NCBI GenBank assembly: GCA_963971285.1
Contig: OZ020255.1
Span: 124,001 to 188,000, forward strand
DNA length: 64,000 nucleotides
Origin: Astropecten irregularis
Taxonomy: Eukaryota; Echinodermata; Asteroidea; Paxillosida; Astropectinidae
Reading direction: 5' to 3'
Part shown: piece after piece, positions 46,572-60,275 of the stretch
How the letters are laid out: each line of letters begins with the position of its first letter
Numbering within the stretch: the stretch's first letter is position 1
Notes under the pieces: model-generated
Told to the model about the DNA's origin: nothing
What the model saw: the letters and a program-made list of their open reading frames with translations, nothing else
Database searches by the model: none
Position numbers and translations under genes: made by a program

Positions 46572-49500
46572 TTAAGGTGGCATTCTTACGTTTATATACA
46601 TTTACGCGTATTTTGTATTGTCATATCTGTGTGCGTGTTATAGATAGGCCTATATAATTCATATCGAATAGTTGAAATCATTAAGAGACATAATACCCAG
46701 ATGCTTTTACGTAAATGAAGTGTAAATGAAACTCACATCATGTAGAAAATTACGTTCAGTTTTCTTGCATATCATTCCAAATTAATGGCATTACCAAGGT
46801 AGATGGATTCCTATGTCATTGTATTGGTTTGGTTGCTACGGTGATCACTTGATAAATTATAATATTGAGGAAACTATCCAGCATTCTGCACATGTGTGCA
46901 TGTTTATGCATGTTTATGCATTTTCTAAATCTGTCCTTTATCTAGCACCTGATTTATCTTGAGATATCATCAACAGACAATTAAGGATATTTGCCCTACA
47001 GTAAACATATCTAACAATATTCCATTTCTATAATTTCTGCTCAGCGCCAACAATACGTGATTAGCAACCTCTAATTCCCTGCATTATCGCAAGATGAAGA
47101 TTCATCAAAGCTAAAATTAGACTCTCTCTTGATCAAAACAAAACATCAAAAGATGCGATTAGGTTTGATTGTTTGGATATGTTTATTAGATTTGCGATAA
47201 ATTCTGGTATTTTCTTGCAGGAAGTGAAGCATACAGAAAACAACTTGCACAAAATATCTTGCACTCTTCCACTTCCACGTTCAACTATTATGTCGCCTTT
47301 TATTGGCATTCACAGTCTTGCAAATACATATCAGGCTTCGTTCAGAAAACGTTGTAGTATTTCTATGTTCATAGCCTTTCTTTTAATGAGGCAGAATGTA
47401 GAATGTAGAATCTATGCAATCCCCAAGTTTAATATTTTCCCTGTATTCGAACATTTTGAGAATTGTTCGCAAATATAAAGTTACAGCCTTGTAGTTGCGT
47501 GTTTATGGACACCGGCCTCTATTGTACAAGTCAGTGAAGAACCATATACACTGTGGTATTGTAATGGCAGCGAGGTGCCTAATTGTCCTTGGTCTTAGTG
47601 CACGTGCCTTTGTGTCTACAGTCATACATTATGGGTCTGTATTATTCACGAGTGTATACGACGCGACTCTATTTGGGCGATGTTGCTACGTTGCCTCTTA
47701 ATTGCTGTATTCAAAGGCCTAGGAAACAATGAAAACCTTAGGATAACTCTACATGTTCCTTCTTCGAACGGTCTAAATTTGGCTCAGATAAGAGCGACGA
47801 TTTGGATTTTGCATGAGATTTATTCATAGTAAAGGAGTGGTTAGTAATAGGAATTTCTTTCCCAATAAACCTGATGGATATTGCTGGAATATGCCATCAC
47901 CCCTTTGTACTATTTTCAAAAGCTATAAGTTGACGGTATCGTTTTAATTTATTCATTAGGTCGATATTTTTTTCAGTCACATTCAATATCCTGACATTAT
48001 TTTGTCAATTAACTTAGATCAATACTAATCAAGCCAGTCAGTACCAATAAAAACATTGCGGATTAGAAGATAACTCAGTACTTCCCTAAAATAAAGAAGA
48101 CGGCTCTCACTGTATGATACAATGAGTAATGATCTAGACCTTTCACCATTTTGTGTTCAACTGAAAATTGAAATAGCCTGAGGTAACGGAAGTGGCCTTA
48201 TGATGCGGCTTTCCACTTAAATTCTTTGCTGGATGATAGCTTGGTATAATAATGATTGCAGGGAGGTATGGACGTGCTAAAGTGAAATGTAGGATTGATA
48301 TGTTAAACTATACTGGCGCCTTAGTGTGTCATATCCTCAGCTAGTTAACTTGTCATTTATTCACTTCTCTGGTGTTTGTCTCGTGGATGAAATTGTGAAC
48401 AGAGCCAAGAGCAATATTGTTCTTTGGGTTAACTTGAAGTTGAGGAGAGAGTTTGCTTTCAACCCTACACAATACGTATATACAGTGATTGGTACTTGTG
48501 TCTGTTTAACTCTTTAACTTTTTGTGTTTACATGGCTAGATATTTACATGAATGAAAGGCATATAACAGTTAATGTGATATGCCAAATTGTTTTCACAAG
48601 CTTTTGAGCGAGTTCTATATCCACAAAAAAGTGTTATTAATGCATGCGATTTTGTTTTATTGGTAGTAAAATAAATAAATAAAAATCAACAGTTTTGCTG
48701 GGACGAATAATGATCATTTAAAATGGAACGCAATACAATAATAATAATAACACTCTCAGAGTTGTGATTTTAACCTCGGAGTGATGACGTTAAATAGCCG
48801 CGTTTACATCATCACTACTTTAAAATAGTTGATTGTTGAGTCAATTCAACCTGTGCCCATGACAACGAAAATCATTCATAAACAATCTTTGTTTAGTTTA
48901 CGCTTCCATTTATAGCCCGGTAGATAAAATGAAATGAATAAATACGACATAATTGTGGGTATTTGGATTATGTTGTTCACTAGGTACAGATGTCCGTATA
49001 GAATGGATGGAAGGGATAGGCCTTATATATTTAGGCTACTGTGTTATTCAAGACGTAAAATGCCTTTTTTCCTAGAGGCCTGAAATGCTTGATTTTTCCG
49101 GCTGCGCTGGAGATTTACTTACGCCAGATAAATGATTGAGACCGGGGGATATTTGGGGCGGTTGGAGCAGGAAGCCCAATGTCGGCCGTCTTAGCTGGAC
49201 TTGAGATGAGTGAACTTACCTGCGGCTAGTTATAAATTATACATTATACTTGAAAAAGAATGGAAAACACATTAGAGCGTAAATGGGCAAGTGCCGTCTA
49301 AACACATCTAAAGTAGCGCAGGGATTTACACGTCTTTTTAGCCATTGAAAGTAACGGCATGAGAAGAAGTATTGGCCAACATTCCATCAGCTTATATCAG
49401 GGGAATTGCTATTTCTGTATTTCACTGGAGGAATCTAACCAGTTGTTTCGTGTGCAAGCCATCGGCAAAACATGTTAAAAAGCCCACGTACAAAAGCACG

Positions 49501-52500
49501 TCAGAAATGAAACAGCCACAAGCGCGCAGATGTATTCCTGTGCTGAGATGGATAACGATTCACTGTTATAGAATCAGACGAAAATGGGTCCAATAGAAAT
49601 GACTAAGCAGAATCTTACTTGAGCGTTATGATATGAAAGTAAAAAACAACATCCAAAAAAATGGATACTTAAGTTCAATTGTTAAGCACAATTCCAACAC
49701 TTGACCGTTTTACCCAAGTATACGCTGTTTTCTTTGAAGTGCAGATGTCTCTTTTAATTAATTAAAAGTTTGAGTGATCAAGTGCCGTATTGTCTTAGTG
49801 TATATTTGCTGTTCTGCGCCAGAATGTAAATGTAAGGACTTTATAAATTAGCAATTTGTTTATCCAAGACGGTTGTGATAGAGCAGAGGAAATGCAGTTT
49901 GATGGCAGCACAACTCAGTAATTGTCAGAGTGGTGGTTGTTTGCTGCTGTCATTTGATACAGCTAGCCTTAGGGCTAATCAGCCTGTAGGAATTCACTCT
50001 TTCAATCCTCCGTCTCCAGCATTTATTGTGTGACGTCAGTTTGAAATGAACGATCTTGAGTCTGAATGGGCTTCAATCTTCCCACTTACAAACGCCGCGC
50101 TGTTACCCACGTAGATGGATATGTGGTCAGCACATCACGGCACACTTAGGCCAAAATAATTCTCAGGATTAGAAAAACAACAGCTAATTCTTGATTCATA
50201 TTTTATTCAGAGTCCCATCAGAGAGTTGACCCTCGTGGTGATTTTCTTGCATATCCTCAGGAAATATTAAAGTGTTTCAAAATGTCAAGAGTGAAGATTT
50301 GCTTGAGATATGTTTATTATTGTAAATCTTGGTAAAAGAGCTTAGCAAAATTCAATAAGAAGTGAAGGTCAGTTTAGGTATGACCGAGGCGTGTAATTAT
50401 CCACCTGTCATAAAAAGCCACTCAGATGGGCACCTGCGATGAAATACATGCTGCCTTTTGATTTCATCAACAGCTTACGATGCTTCAACGGTGGAAATTG
50501 AACAAGTCAGACGTATGGCCTGACGTTTTCATTACTTCATCATTTCTCAAAAAACTCATTTGAAAGCTACGATAGAAAATTGATTTTTGAGCATTTTGTT
50601 TTCTTGGGCATCCGTACTTGCTATCTACTCTACCATCACAGTCTTCATATGGGCCCATTTCAGGTTCAACTTTTGTATGATTCGCCTTAATACTTTCCTA
50701 GGTGTCAAATCTTATAACAGACATTTTATTCTTCATTTTCAAAGGGTGGCAACATAGATCAAAAACCACTTTCACTATCTGTTCTTTCCCTGGAGCAATC
50801 AGCCTGGTTTTTTAGAACATGTCAAATCTGTTTAGTCATTTAAAATGGGACAGATAAAGTAATGGCCATGCTGAATTGTTGGAAAGTTGAGAGCTTTGTG
50901 AAGATTTCATCAAAATGATATTTGGGGACGTTACAACAAATCAAGTTGTGTGGTTTTCTACATTTCACAAAGCCGTTTTAACGAATATGGCAACATTTGA
51001 GCGGGAAGTGTTTGCACACAAACACAGTGTTGTTGTAAATCACGACTAAATACTGTTGATTGCGTATGCGTATGAAAAAAGACATATCCTGTTAATTCCT
51101 CTGAAGTCCTGAAAAATTAAGACCACGGAAAAATTATAGCGATGCGTAATATGCAGTAGCCTAGTGCTTTACTTGGGTATAGTTGTCTGAATTCTTTAAT
51201 TGGCATTGTGATATTCAAGGAGAATTATTTGTGAAGCTTTCGCTGAATAATTCTCCTGAATAAACCTACTTAGATGTGTTTGTTTAACTTTGGTAATTGT
51301 CAGATTTACGTGCACGGTAATATAAAATACTCATTCAGCAAACTCTATACCTTTGCTGAAACTGAAACTGGATTTGCTTTCCTATGTCTTAATTAGACCT
51401 TGACGTGTACCAATGCGACACCATGTTTAATCTATAGAGCAATATAACCCTATATACGCAAATCCTTATTCTAGAGTTGCCTTACTTGGCCCAGTACAAA
51501 CAGATCTGTATTACAAAGGTAAACTTGGTGACAATAATTACCAAGACTTGAAGACTATCGTGTCAGTTACATATATTGAAGACGACGCGCCAAACAGTGG
51601 AGTGGTCTAACCCCCACACTGCTATTTCCTATGTAAACAATGTATATAATATAAATACCCAACTTGACAGATACTTTCTATTTCCTAGATAGCCTATACT
51701 TGTGCAGAAATATTTAGTGGTAACGGAACTAACCAATGCTCCCCATTCTTGGTTTCAAATTTGGGGTTAAAAAAGATTTTGCATGCAAGCATTACTCCAC
51801 GTTGCCATATGGGCAATGATGAGGCGCTTTTTACATGTGGAAATCGACCTCTTCTTGTGAATACAAGTAATCAACTGCTTGCAAACTGCTCATCAACCAA
51901 AATATTGGTCTAAAATATAATACGTGGAGGTATGAGAGCCTGACGTTTTGTTTGTTAGACTTTCTATCTGTTTGTGTAAAGCGTGATTTTGTATCATTTT
52001 ACCTTCCGAACAATCCGTGATCGTAGTATCGTATGGTTTACTAAATATTAAAACAAGTTAATTTCCATTTCGTCTATAAATACACATGTGTAGTCGTTTT
52101 AATGATGCATGTCTTTACACATCAAAACAAAAACATCCCCGGAAGTGGAGTTAATGCATATCTGAGATGGGGGTCATTTTAATTGCTAAATCTACAACTA
52201 TTGCTTGGGGTGAAGCCACTTAAACTGGCATCCGTAGTGGTTTATTCAATATGACCTTTCATTGGTTTACCGATGAGCATGTTCCTGGAAATATTGGTAT
52301 TTACATTTACAGTAAGCGGGCGTCACTTTGGGCGTTCCAGTGCATCAGACATAGGTCTACATTAAACTAGAAATCATTAGTCATTCTATCGACGTGCCAA
52401 AGTGCATTTTATCCTTGATCAGAGAGGCAGCCTATCACGTTTACGTACTAATTGGTGCAAAGCTTTAAGCGACTCGTTTCTAAGCCAGCGCATTTCAACT

Positions 52501-53260
52501 TGCATATCTAGTTACAGATACACGTTTCTTCTTCTTTTTTCATACTTTTATGTCAACATGCATGGCTACTGGAGTCTAGCAATAGTACACAGCGACAAGT
52601 CGTATGCCCAAGGCATAGCATACGAGAATCATGTGTCATTTGCCAAGTTAATGATTAGTCAAGGTTTTGGGTCATTACGCGCCAATCATTGAGCAACGGG
52701 CGCCATTTACGGCTCCTTCAACCACGTCCATAGTTGTTAGGAACGTGTTCGTCCGTAAACGCTCTGTAATTTTACGCTACACGACGCTGTCTAATAATAA
52801 TAATAATACTACAGAATTGCGTACATCATCAGGCCATGGAGGTATAGTCATTTCTACCTCTATCATCAGGTATATAGTCAGTGATGGGTGTCGAGTTTGC
52901 AATGCCTGTGTGTTTCTGTCATACAGAGAATAGAAGTTGACACCAGCTAGCATTTTCTAGCGTGACGCATTTTTTTAGATGAACTTCTTAGGGTAATTTA
53001 TTTCCATATGAACAAAAAGCTATTGTTATTTGTGCTTCATCTTCAGCTTATATACTGTCATTTCATGGATACACAAAGTGTCGCAATGCATTGTGCTTCT
53101 CTTGAAATTGTAATTATAATATTTATCTGGGAAAATAAATCTCTGTAATTTTGAAGTCGGGATGGTAAGGTTTCGTTTTGAGGTTAGATTTACCAAGAAA
53201 TAACTGAAATGAAGAACGTTTGTATATAGCAGCGTCACATTTTGAGACAATGAATGATAT
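46572..53260. other. Gene-poor intergenic DNA
   Basis: Nothing coding is supported over 6.7 kb. Open frames such as 47173-47478, 48326-48517 and 52402-52692 on the plus strand lack domains and splice context. A short TAA microsatellite lies at 52792-52808. A small hairpin CATGGAGGT...ACCTCTATCA at about 52837-52869 resembles one at 43737-43765. Confidence 0.55.
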
Positions 53261-53654
53261 ACAGGGTGTCCCAGAAAAACGCAACACTGTGTCGGGACCC
53301 ATTGTGTTAAAATTGAACCGTTTAGCACTTCAAGATTCAGATATGTGATACAACCATGTCTTGGCTATCACCATGTAAAATCTAAGCAAAATCAGGCTGA
53401 AATTGGCGAAAATATGACCAATTGAAAGAGTGCTCCTTAAAAACATATTTGCAAGGATAACACGCAAAGTGGTCAATACACACATAATGATTGTGTATGA
53501 AAGAAAGTTGGAAATCGGGTTTTGAGGTTGGGTAATTCAGTCTTAGTTTTTTCACTCAATTTCAGTTTAATTTTGCTCAAATTCTACATGGTCATAGTCA
53601 AGACATGGCTGTATCATATAGGCCTATCTGAATCTTGAAGTGATGAACAGATTA
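53261..53654. repeat. Foldback with about 90-bp arms and a GGGTGTCCCAG left end
   Basis: The arm beginning CACTTCAAGATTCAGATA (53326) is mirrored by TCTGAATCTTGAAGTG (53626-53642). The pairing continues through CAACCATGTCTTGGCTATCA and TGACCATGTAGAATTTGAG-like sequence on the other side. The left edge carries CAGGGTGTCCCAGAAAAACG, a terminal motif seen in several animal DNA transposons. The matching right terminus is missing. Non-coding. Confidence 0.75.
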
Positions 53655-56058
53655 ATTTTCATATCATAGTTCCGACGCAAAGTTATTGTTATAATAGGGG
53701 AATCTTTACACAAAGCAGGCGATTGTGACGAATTTCTGCCTTTCGTATACGTCAAGTAAATTTTCCACTTGGAATAGACTTGCAAATATAAAATCACGTG
53801 CAAATTACAAAATCTCATGCAAATAAATACTTAATAATAAGAGAAACCTCTCTGCTATACTGCTCGCCTGACATTTAAAATGGAATTTCTGCTAGGAAAT
53901 GAAGATGACGTGATGTGAAAATTGAGGTTATAGTTGAAGGGAAGTGCACAGATGTTTGCCATTTTATGTCCATCTGTGCCTACGTGCAACCTTTTACTCA
54001 CATTACAACACTATTTCAAGAGAACTTGAGCTAAGCTGGTTCTACTTGTAAACCTCTTCAATCAGTGCAAACTGTTTGTTTACGTGCCTGAAATGACGGC
54101 CCAGCTTAGTTAATAGTTTGCTATTTACAAATCTCAATTTCTGTAAAAGACAAATTAGTGCGAGCTCGTAAAAGAAATGATCTTTCAAAGGTATTTGAAA
54201 AAGGTATGTGACATTTAAATCATATACATATGATTAACATAATAACTCGTTTATTGTGTTATAACGTTCCTGTATTTGGGCTCTAACTTTCAATTTTATG
54301 TTAAATTGGGCATTTGTTTATAGATTCTCATAAAACGTGCCAATTTTTAAACAGTACGCCGTTCCACGCGACTACCCTACTAAGAATACCAAAGTCACGC
54401 TATACCACTGAGTGCTCTACTACTTGTACAATTCTAAAATTCTTCCTTTGAATGAATTTTGTAGCTTAGAAAGTCGAGTTTTTTTCCCATACAACGGTAT
54501 GAACTCGATTGCCTGAAAGCATCTCATATTCACATGTGTAACATTGCAAGAGCAATTACGATGAGCCCTATACTAAGTTCAATGTTGACACTAACACCTC
54601 GACTTGCGCACAACTCTGGCCTAAAGTGTGATATGCCTGGTTTTTAATCAGTAGGAATGGCAGGAGATATTAGTGTGACTGAAATGTTTTGTTGATCAAC
54701 AGGTGCCAACCAGCTGCACATATAGTCTATGTGTTTGTAATCAAGAAGGAATGGAAATTTCCTGTGAACTATGATGAATGGGAGTTGTTTGGTAAACGTG
54801 GCATCGCTATACGTCAACGGCAAGAAACTGATAAAAAATCAAATAACAAATACCATAAAAGTGAAATAGTTTCCAATACTGGAAAGCCAGGATAAAAGAT
54901 CTAGACCAAATCACCAACGTAAAAAGCTCATTCCAAACCAATTCCCAATCTGAAATGACGTCATCGTATCCTATATTTGGAATCCAAACTTTCGTCAGTC
55001 GTCAATTTTATTTTCACGAATTCCCAGGAATGAAAAAGCACACAGCATGCTCGACGTGTCTGTTTGATACTCCATTTGGCAGGACGTATCATTAATGAAA
55101 TATTTTGAAGATGAAGTGGTCTGCATTATTGTGTGTTGACGATAGTGATATAATGTGTTGATAATAGGCCTAATGTATCTATTACTGGCCTACTGTGGTA
55201 TGTCAAGCATTACAAGTGCTTGCACGAGGTTCAGCCAATCGGACTATTGAGTTTCATCTAACCAATGCAAGTATCAATAATACTAATGGAGAACCTGCCC
55301 TTTATGGTCCCATCTCAACACTCCATGTTCACTAGGGAATGTATTATTACTTACTGTACCCAACAACTCCAAACCCACCTCTAGACAAGAACAATAGCCA
55401 GAATTGATCATTAAGGTGCATGGGATATGTTTATGCTGCACATGATGGTCGTTGAATCAATATGAACAAGTATCCAGAATTTAGGATAAAATTGCTGAGT
55501 TTACGAACCAGCATGCCCAACAATTGAGCATACACGAAAGTGTTCAATGCGTCAGTATGGGTCTTCAAACGGAGAATGCACTTTAATAAGGCATTTTATT
55601 TTCAACAAAATGAAAAAAAAAATTGTTTTCACCCATATTTTTCGTGCTTCTCAGAAATAATTGAGTTGAAGCCGCAATTTTGTGTGCAAGAAAACACGAG
55701 TGAGAAATCATGGTATTTCAATGTATAGAAATAAATGGAATGAGTTTGTGAGGCACTTAACAGGAAGCTTTCTGCACTGAATGTGACAAAGACTCAAGGA
55801 CTGTACAATATTGTGAAAACACTTTGTGAGCAGGTAGCAGGGCAGACCCCGGCCCAGCCTTTGTGCAGTTTGCATTGTTACAATGCCAGTAAAATAACGC
55901 TAACCAAATGCATCGATATTCGCTTTTCTCCATGGACAAATAACATTTAAAATATATAATGCATGCAGTTAAGTGTTCTTTTTATTCAGGACACGAGTCT
56001 AAAATAAGCAAACTGTAAAAAAAAAAATACATATTTCCTTTGCTTTTAAGAAATATGC
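53655..56058. other. Intergenic DNA, no gene seen
   Basis: Short open frames only, no RNA gene and no repeat family of this window. Nothing supported. Confidence 0.55.
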
Positions 56059-56887
56059 TGGTTGGGTATTTGTTGGTGAGTTGTTTGATTGGTTGTGTGT
56101 TTGTTGGTCACTGGTTTGATTGGTTTGGTGTTTGTTGGTGAGTTGTTTGATTGGTTGGGTGTTTGTTGGTCACTGGTTTGATTGGTTTGGTGTTTGTTGG
56201 TGAGTTGTTTGATTGGTTGGGTGTTTGTTGGTCAGTTGTTTGATTGGTTGGGTGTTTGTTGGTCAGTTGTTTGATTGGTTGGGTGTTTGTTGGTCAGTTG
56301 TTTGATTGGTTGGGTGTTTGTTGGTCAGTTGTTTGATTGGTTGGGTGTTTGTTGGTCAGTTGTTTGATTGGTTGGGTGTTTGTTGGTCAGTTGTTTGATT
56401 GGTTGGGTGTTTGTTGGTCAGTTGTTTGATTGGTTGGGTGTTTGTTGGTCAGTTGTTTGATTGGTTGGGTGTTTGTTGGTCAGTTGTTTGATTGGTTGGG
56501 TGTTTGTTGGTCAGTTGTTTGATTGGTTTGGTGTTTGTTGGTCAGTTGTTTGATTGGTTTGGTGTTTGTTGGTCAGTTGTTTGATTGGTTGTGTGTTTGT
56601 TGGTCAGTTGTTTGATTGGTTGGGTGTTTGTTGGTCAGTTGTTTGATTGGTTTGGTGTTTGTTGGTCAGTTGTTTGATTGGTTGGGTGTTTGTTGGTCAG
56701 TTGTTTGATTTGTTTGGTGTTTGTTGGTCAGTTGTTTGATTGGTTGGGTGTTTGTTGGTCAGTTGTTTGATTGGTTTGGTGTTTGTTGGTCAGTTGTTTG
56801 ATTGGTTTGGTGTTTGTTGGTCAGTTGTTTGATTGGTTGGGTGTTTGTTGGTCACTTGTTTGATTGGTTGGGTGTTTATTGGTCAGT
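56059..56887. repeat. 31-bp minisatellite, about 27 units
   Basis: The unit is GGTTGGGTGTTTGTTGGTCA followed by GTTGTTTGATT. It is strongly strand-biased: G and T only, apart from one A and one C positions. The first four or five units alternate between GAGTTG and CACTGG variants with a 62-bp period. The inner units are nearly uniform CAGTTG, with a minor GGTTTGG/GGTTGGG alternation. Non-coding; length is likely to vary between individuals. Confidence 0.95.
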
Positions 56888-56929
56888 AAGCAGAATTGCT
56901 CAGAAACATTTAAAGACTTAGGCCTAGGC

Positions 56930-57194
56930 TATACACCGTGCTACTGCCGTGCCAAATTCAAATATTTGGCCATTTTCAAGTTTGGCACGGTAATAGCACG
57001 GCGTTTGGCGTGAATTTGGCTCGGCAATTGAGTCGGCACGCGCACGGCAAGCTCTTTGGCTCGCGCTATTGGTATTCGGAACGGCAGTGGCGCGACACTT
57101 TCAATTAAGCTCGGCGTTTTAATGCCACGCTATTGCCGTGCTATTGCTGCAATCATTTTATTTAAGTTCGGCACCTCAGTAGCACGGCGTATAG
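56930..57194. repeat. GC- and CpG-rich foldback
   Basis: Left end GCTATACACCGTGCTACTGC and right end CAGTAGCACGGCGTATAGT are inverted. The words TTGGCACGG, AGCACGGCG and GCTCGGC recur internally. The base composition differs sharply from the AT-rich surroundings. It starts 43 bp after the end of the 31-bp minisatellite. Non-coding. Confidence 0.8.
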
Positions 57195-60100
57195 TCTCGC
57201 TCTTATACACCCATTGTGGTGCGCGCACGTTTAAAACACATCCAAAACAGTAAGCAAAATTCTCCAATGTTGAATATAACTGAATATCCTTAAATATAAT
57301 TGCAGTTAACATTTAGATTTTGTTCCATATTTATACTTTTTAAAATTCAATTTCATAAGCTCACATTGACATGCATAGTCACTGGGCTGACAAAACGCGG
57401 ATAATTCACATTTGCCGAAAATATCGATTTGTAACGAAATGAAAAAAAATTACTTCATACTAATGCACAATTCATTAACACCGCACTGACATAGACGCTT
57501 CATGAGTACTTCGTCTTCCTGCGATTCAGAACGACTTGACCAAAGACTACATAAATAGACTCAACAGGAATGATGAATGATATTGAATTGGGTAGATCAG
57601 CTATTTCAAAGACACTTGACGATAAGTAGCAATATACAGAGGAACACTTTCTACCGGATTTCAAATCTGCCGATCTGGACCAAGCGATATATCATAGTGA
57701 TGATCCGCACGCTCTTGACATATTACATTCACAACCGCCCAAGACTTTCCTAAGAGACTTGATTAAAATACTGGCTTGAAACGGAACTCAATGTGCAGCA
57801 AAGAGGTATTCAAGTAGCTCAGGATAGAGTCAAATGTGTAATTAAAATAGAATACTTCTGCCCGAACATAATTTTGTTTTCTATTGAATATAATTATATG
57901 CAAAAAGCATCTTTGCCTATAGTCATTGTCATGGCAACTATAATTGCTAGAAATCCCCTGGCTCGCCATGGTTTTGACTGTAACTACAAAAACGCTTTAT
58001 AAAATGTCCCAATGGGATAATGTTATTGGAATAAGATAAATGTCATTATTCAGATATAAGATGCAGTATGTTCACCTGCTGAGATGAAATTGAATACAAG
58101 TACAACTGCATACACAGCTATCTTTTTTGTGTAATGTACCCGCAGCTGAAATGTCAAAACGATCGCACGTACAAGTCGACATTTGAACCGTTATTTGCCT
58201 AATGTAATATCGTTATTACATGCAACAATCGGTATATAATACCTACATTCCACTCTGGTTGACCGTATTTGATAAATACTTCAAACTATCCAAAGAGACA
58301 ACTGTAACATATGTTTTTTACAAAGTAATTTGACTTCAATTCATGTTTTTCTTACTTTGTTTTAACTTAGCGAAAGTTGTATGTTCATTCTTGTATTAGT
58401 TTACATTGCTAATCAGTGAAATATAATAAGAAAAAGATATCTCACAGTTTTGAAATGGTAAAGCGCAAACAAAACGAAATTACTTAAATTCAGTCAGTTT
58501 CCCTTGTGGTTTTTTGATGATGAGAATAAAACAACTTTCGATAACGGCAGAATGTGACAACGAAATCGTTACTGACTAACATATGCCACAATATATCAGC
58601 CAAAATAATATTAAAAAATTCCAACTCACCTGAGTTTTGTTCTTGTCAGTTGCAAAATGTTCTTTTTTTCTGTGTCCTCTTCGGGCCAAGTTGCTGCAAG
58701 AATTCGAAGACACTGTTCTGCGTGGCACTGAATTGTAATATGGCAACTTCTTGTTTGGTTGAGATTCTCCTTGCTCACGCACCTACCTCAGGAACCCTTG
58801 GTATTGAGTAAGATTTGTCACAGCTCAGAGGTGGTTTTATGCATGACCGCACGGACCACTCCTACACAACCGTGATCATCAAATCAACGCAGTAAACTAC
58901 TGCGCATCCTTACTCTTACATCCGCTTGGAATGCAATACTCAGCAGTGTGAAGTAGCATGGAATCACAGCGAGCTGTGACCATGAGCACTAAGTCCATGT
59001 CACTTTCTTCCAAACAGTGATACTGTGCGTCATTTAACATCTTGAATTTCAGTCAAATCACAAACCATTAAATCTATGGGCGTCTAGCGTATTTCCATGC
59101 TTTTAGCAGTTATACTGTCCATACATATTGGTGTATCTGAGCATGATAGGGACAGTTGGAGCTTCTTTGCTTCTATATCCTGTTTCAACAACACCTTTCC
59201 TATCGATGCATTCATTTATTGAACGATCCATTGATCCTAACACCAGGAAGGACTATAAGGTCTGGCCTATGCACTCTTGGGAGCACTTTCCATGACTGAA
59301 CAAGATGTCGTTTAAATAAATCCTCACGGAGGATAATCTGAAATCGTCAAATGGTTAAAACGATGTTTTGTTCATAGAATAATTCAGAATATCAAAGATT
59401 AGCAAAAAAGTAAAATGGAAATTAAAAAGTAGTAAACACCCTCCAAAAAAATCCCCAAACAACAAAACGCGGTGAAACAAGCATTATGCCGGTAGTATTT
59501 GAATGAGCTTGTTCGTAATATGTGATCAGTAACTTGTATACATTACAGATTTGATTTGTTCTGCCATTATTCCGAAGCTAAGGAAAAATTCCAACGGAAT
59601 TTCAGAAGATTCTTTGTATACCTTAAGTATAGTACTGACGTATATAGGAGTATAGGTCTAATGACTAAACCATTAAACAACAGACATAAATAAGAAATCC
59701 AGTCAAATCCACTTGTCATAAACGTGAAATTTCAGACTTAACATTGAAACCTATTCTCGATTAATCTTCTGTAGGCATACACATATGTATGAAATAATGT
59801 CTTTCAAATACCATAATGCTCATTTCATTATGAACAAAATATGATATCATGGTGCATGTATTATGTAGTTATCATAGACAACACCACACAATAGACATTG
59901 AGAGACTAGGCATATGGAGTCTTCCACACTGCAATGGATGGGGTTCGTTTATTGTGAACGTTTTTAGTCCTTTTCCCTTTGCCCTTCTTGTTAAAAGCAG
60001 GCTACATGCCCTCTTCTTACAGTCCTACATATCTCCCTGTGTGTTCCTATTCTGTAGTCTTACTCTGAGGCGACCGTCATCATAACAACGATTGTTTTCT

Positions 60101-60275
60101 TTTGGGTGAATCATGGCAACTTCCTGAACCTTGAAACCTTGATGAAGATTGGTTTTTGCTCACCAATCTTGCCACTGCTCTTGTCCTTTCAATCTGCTTG
60201 TGTCTGAGTGGTATTTCAAGCTGCTGATAATATGACGTGGGTGGAATGCCAATCGTGGCTTCAACTAGTGCGCAT
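57195..60275. other. Intergenic DNA, no gene seen
   Basis: No supported gene. It contains one copy of the short dispersed repeat at 58481-58522. Open frames are below 90 codons and lack domains. Confidence 0.55.
58481..58522 (+). repeat. Short dispersed repeat, copy 2 of 3
   Basis: TTCAGTCAGTTTCCCTTGTG and the following TTTGATGAT match 63384-63426 directly and 11709-11742 in reverse complement. Confidence 0.6.

Noticed and set aside
56059-56887. CRISPR-like array
   Set aside because: Units are contiguous with no unique spacers, and this is animal nuclear DNA.
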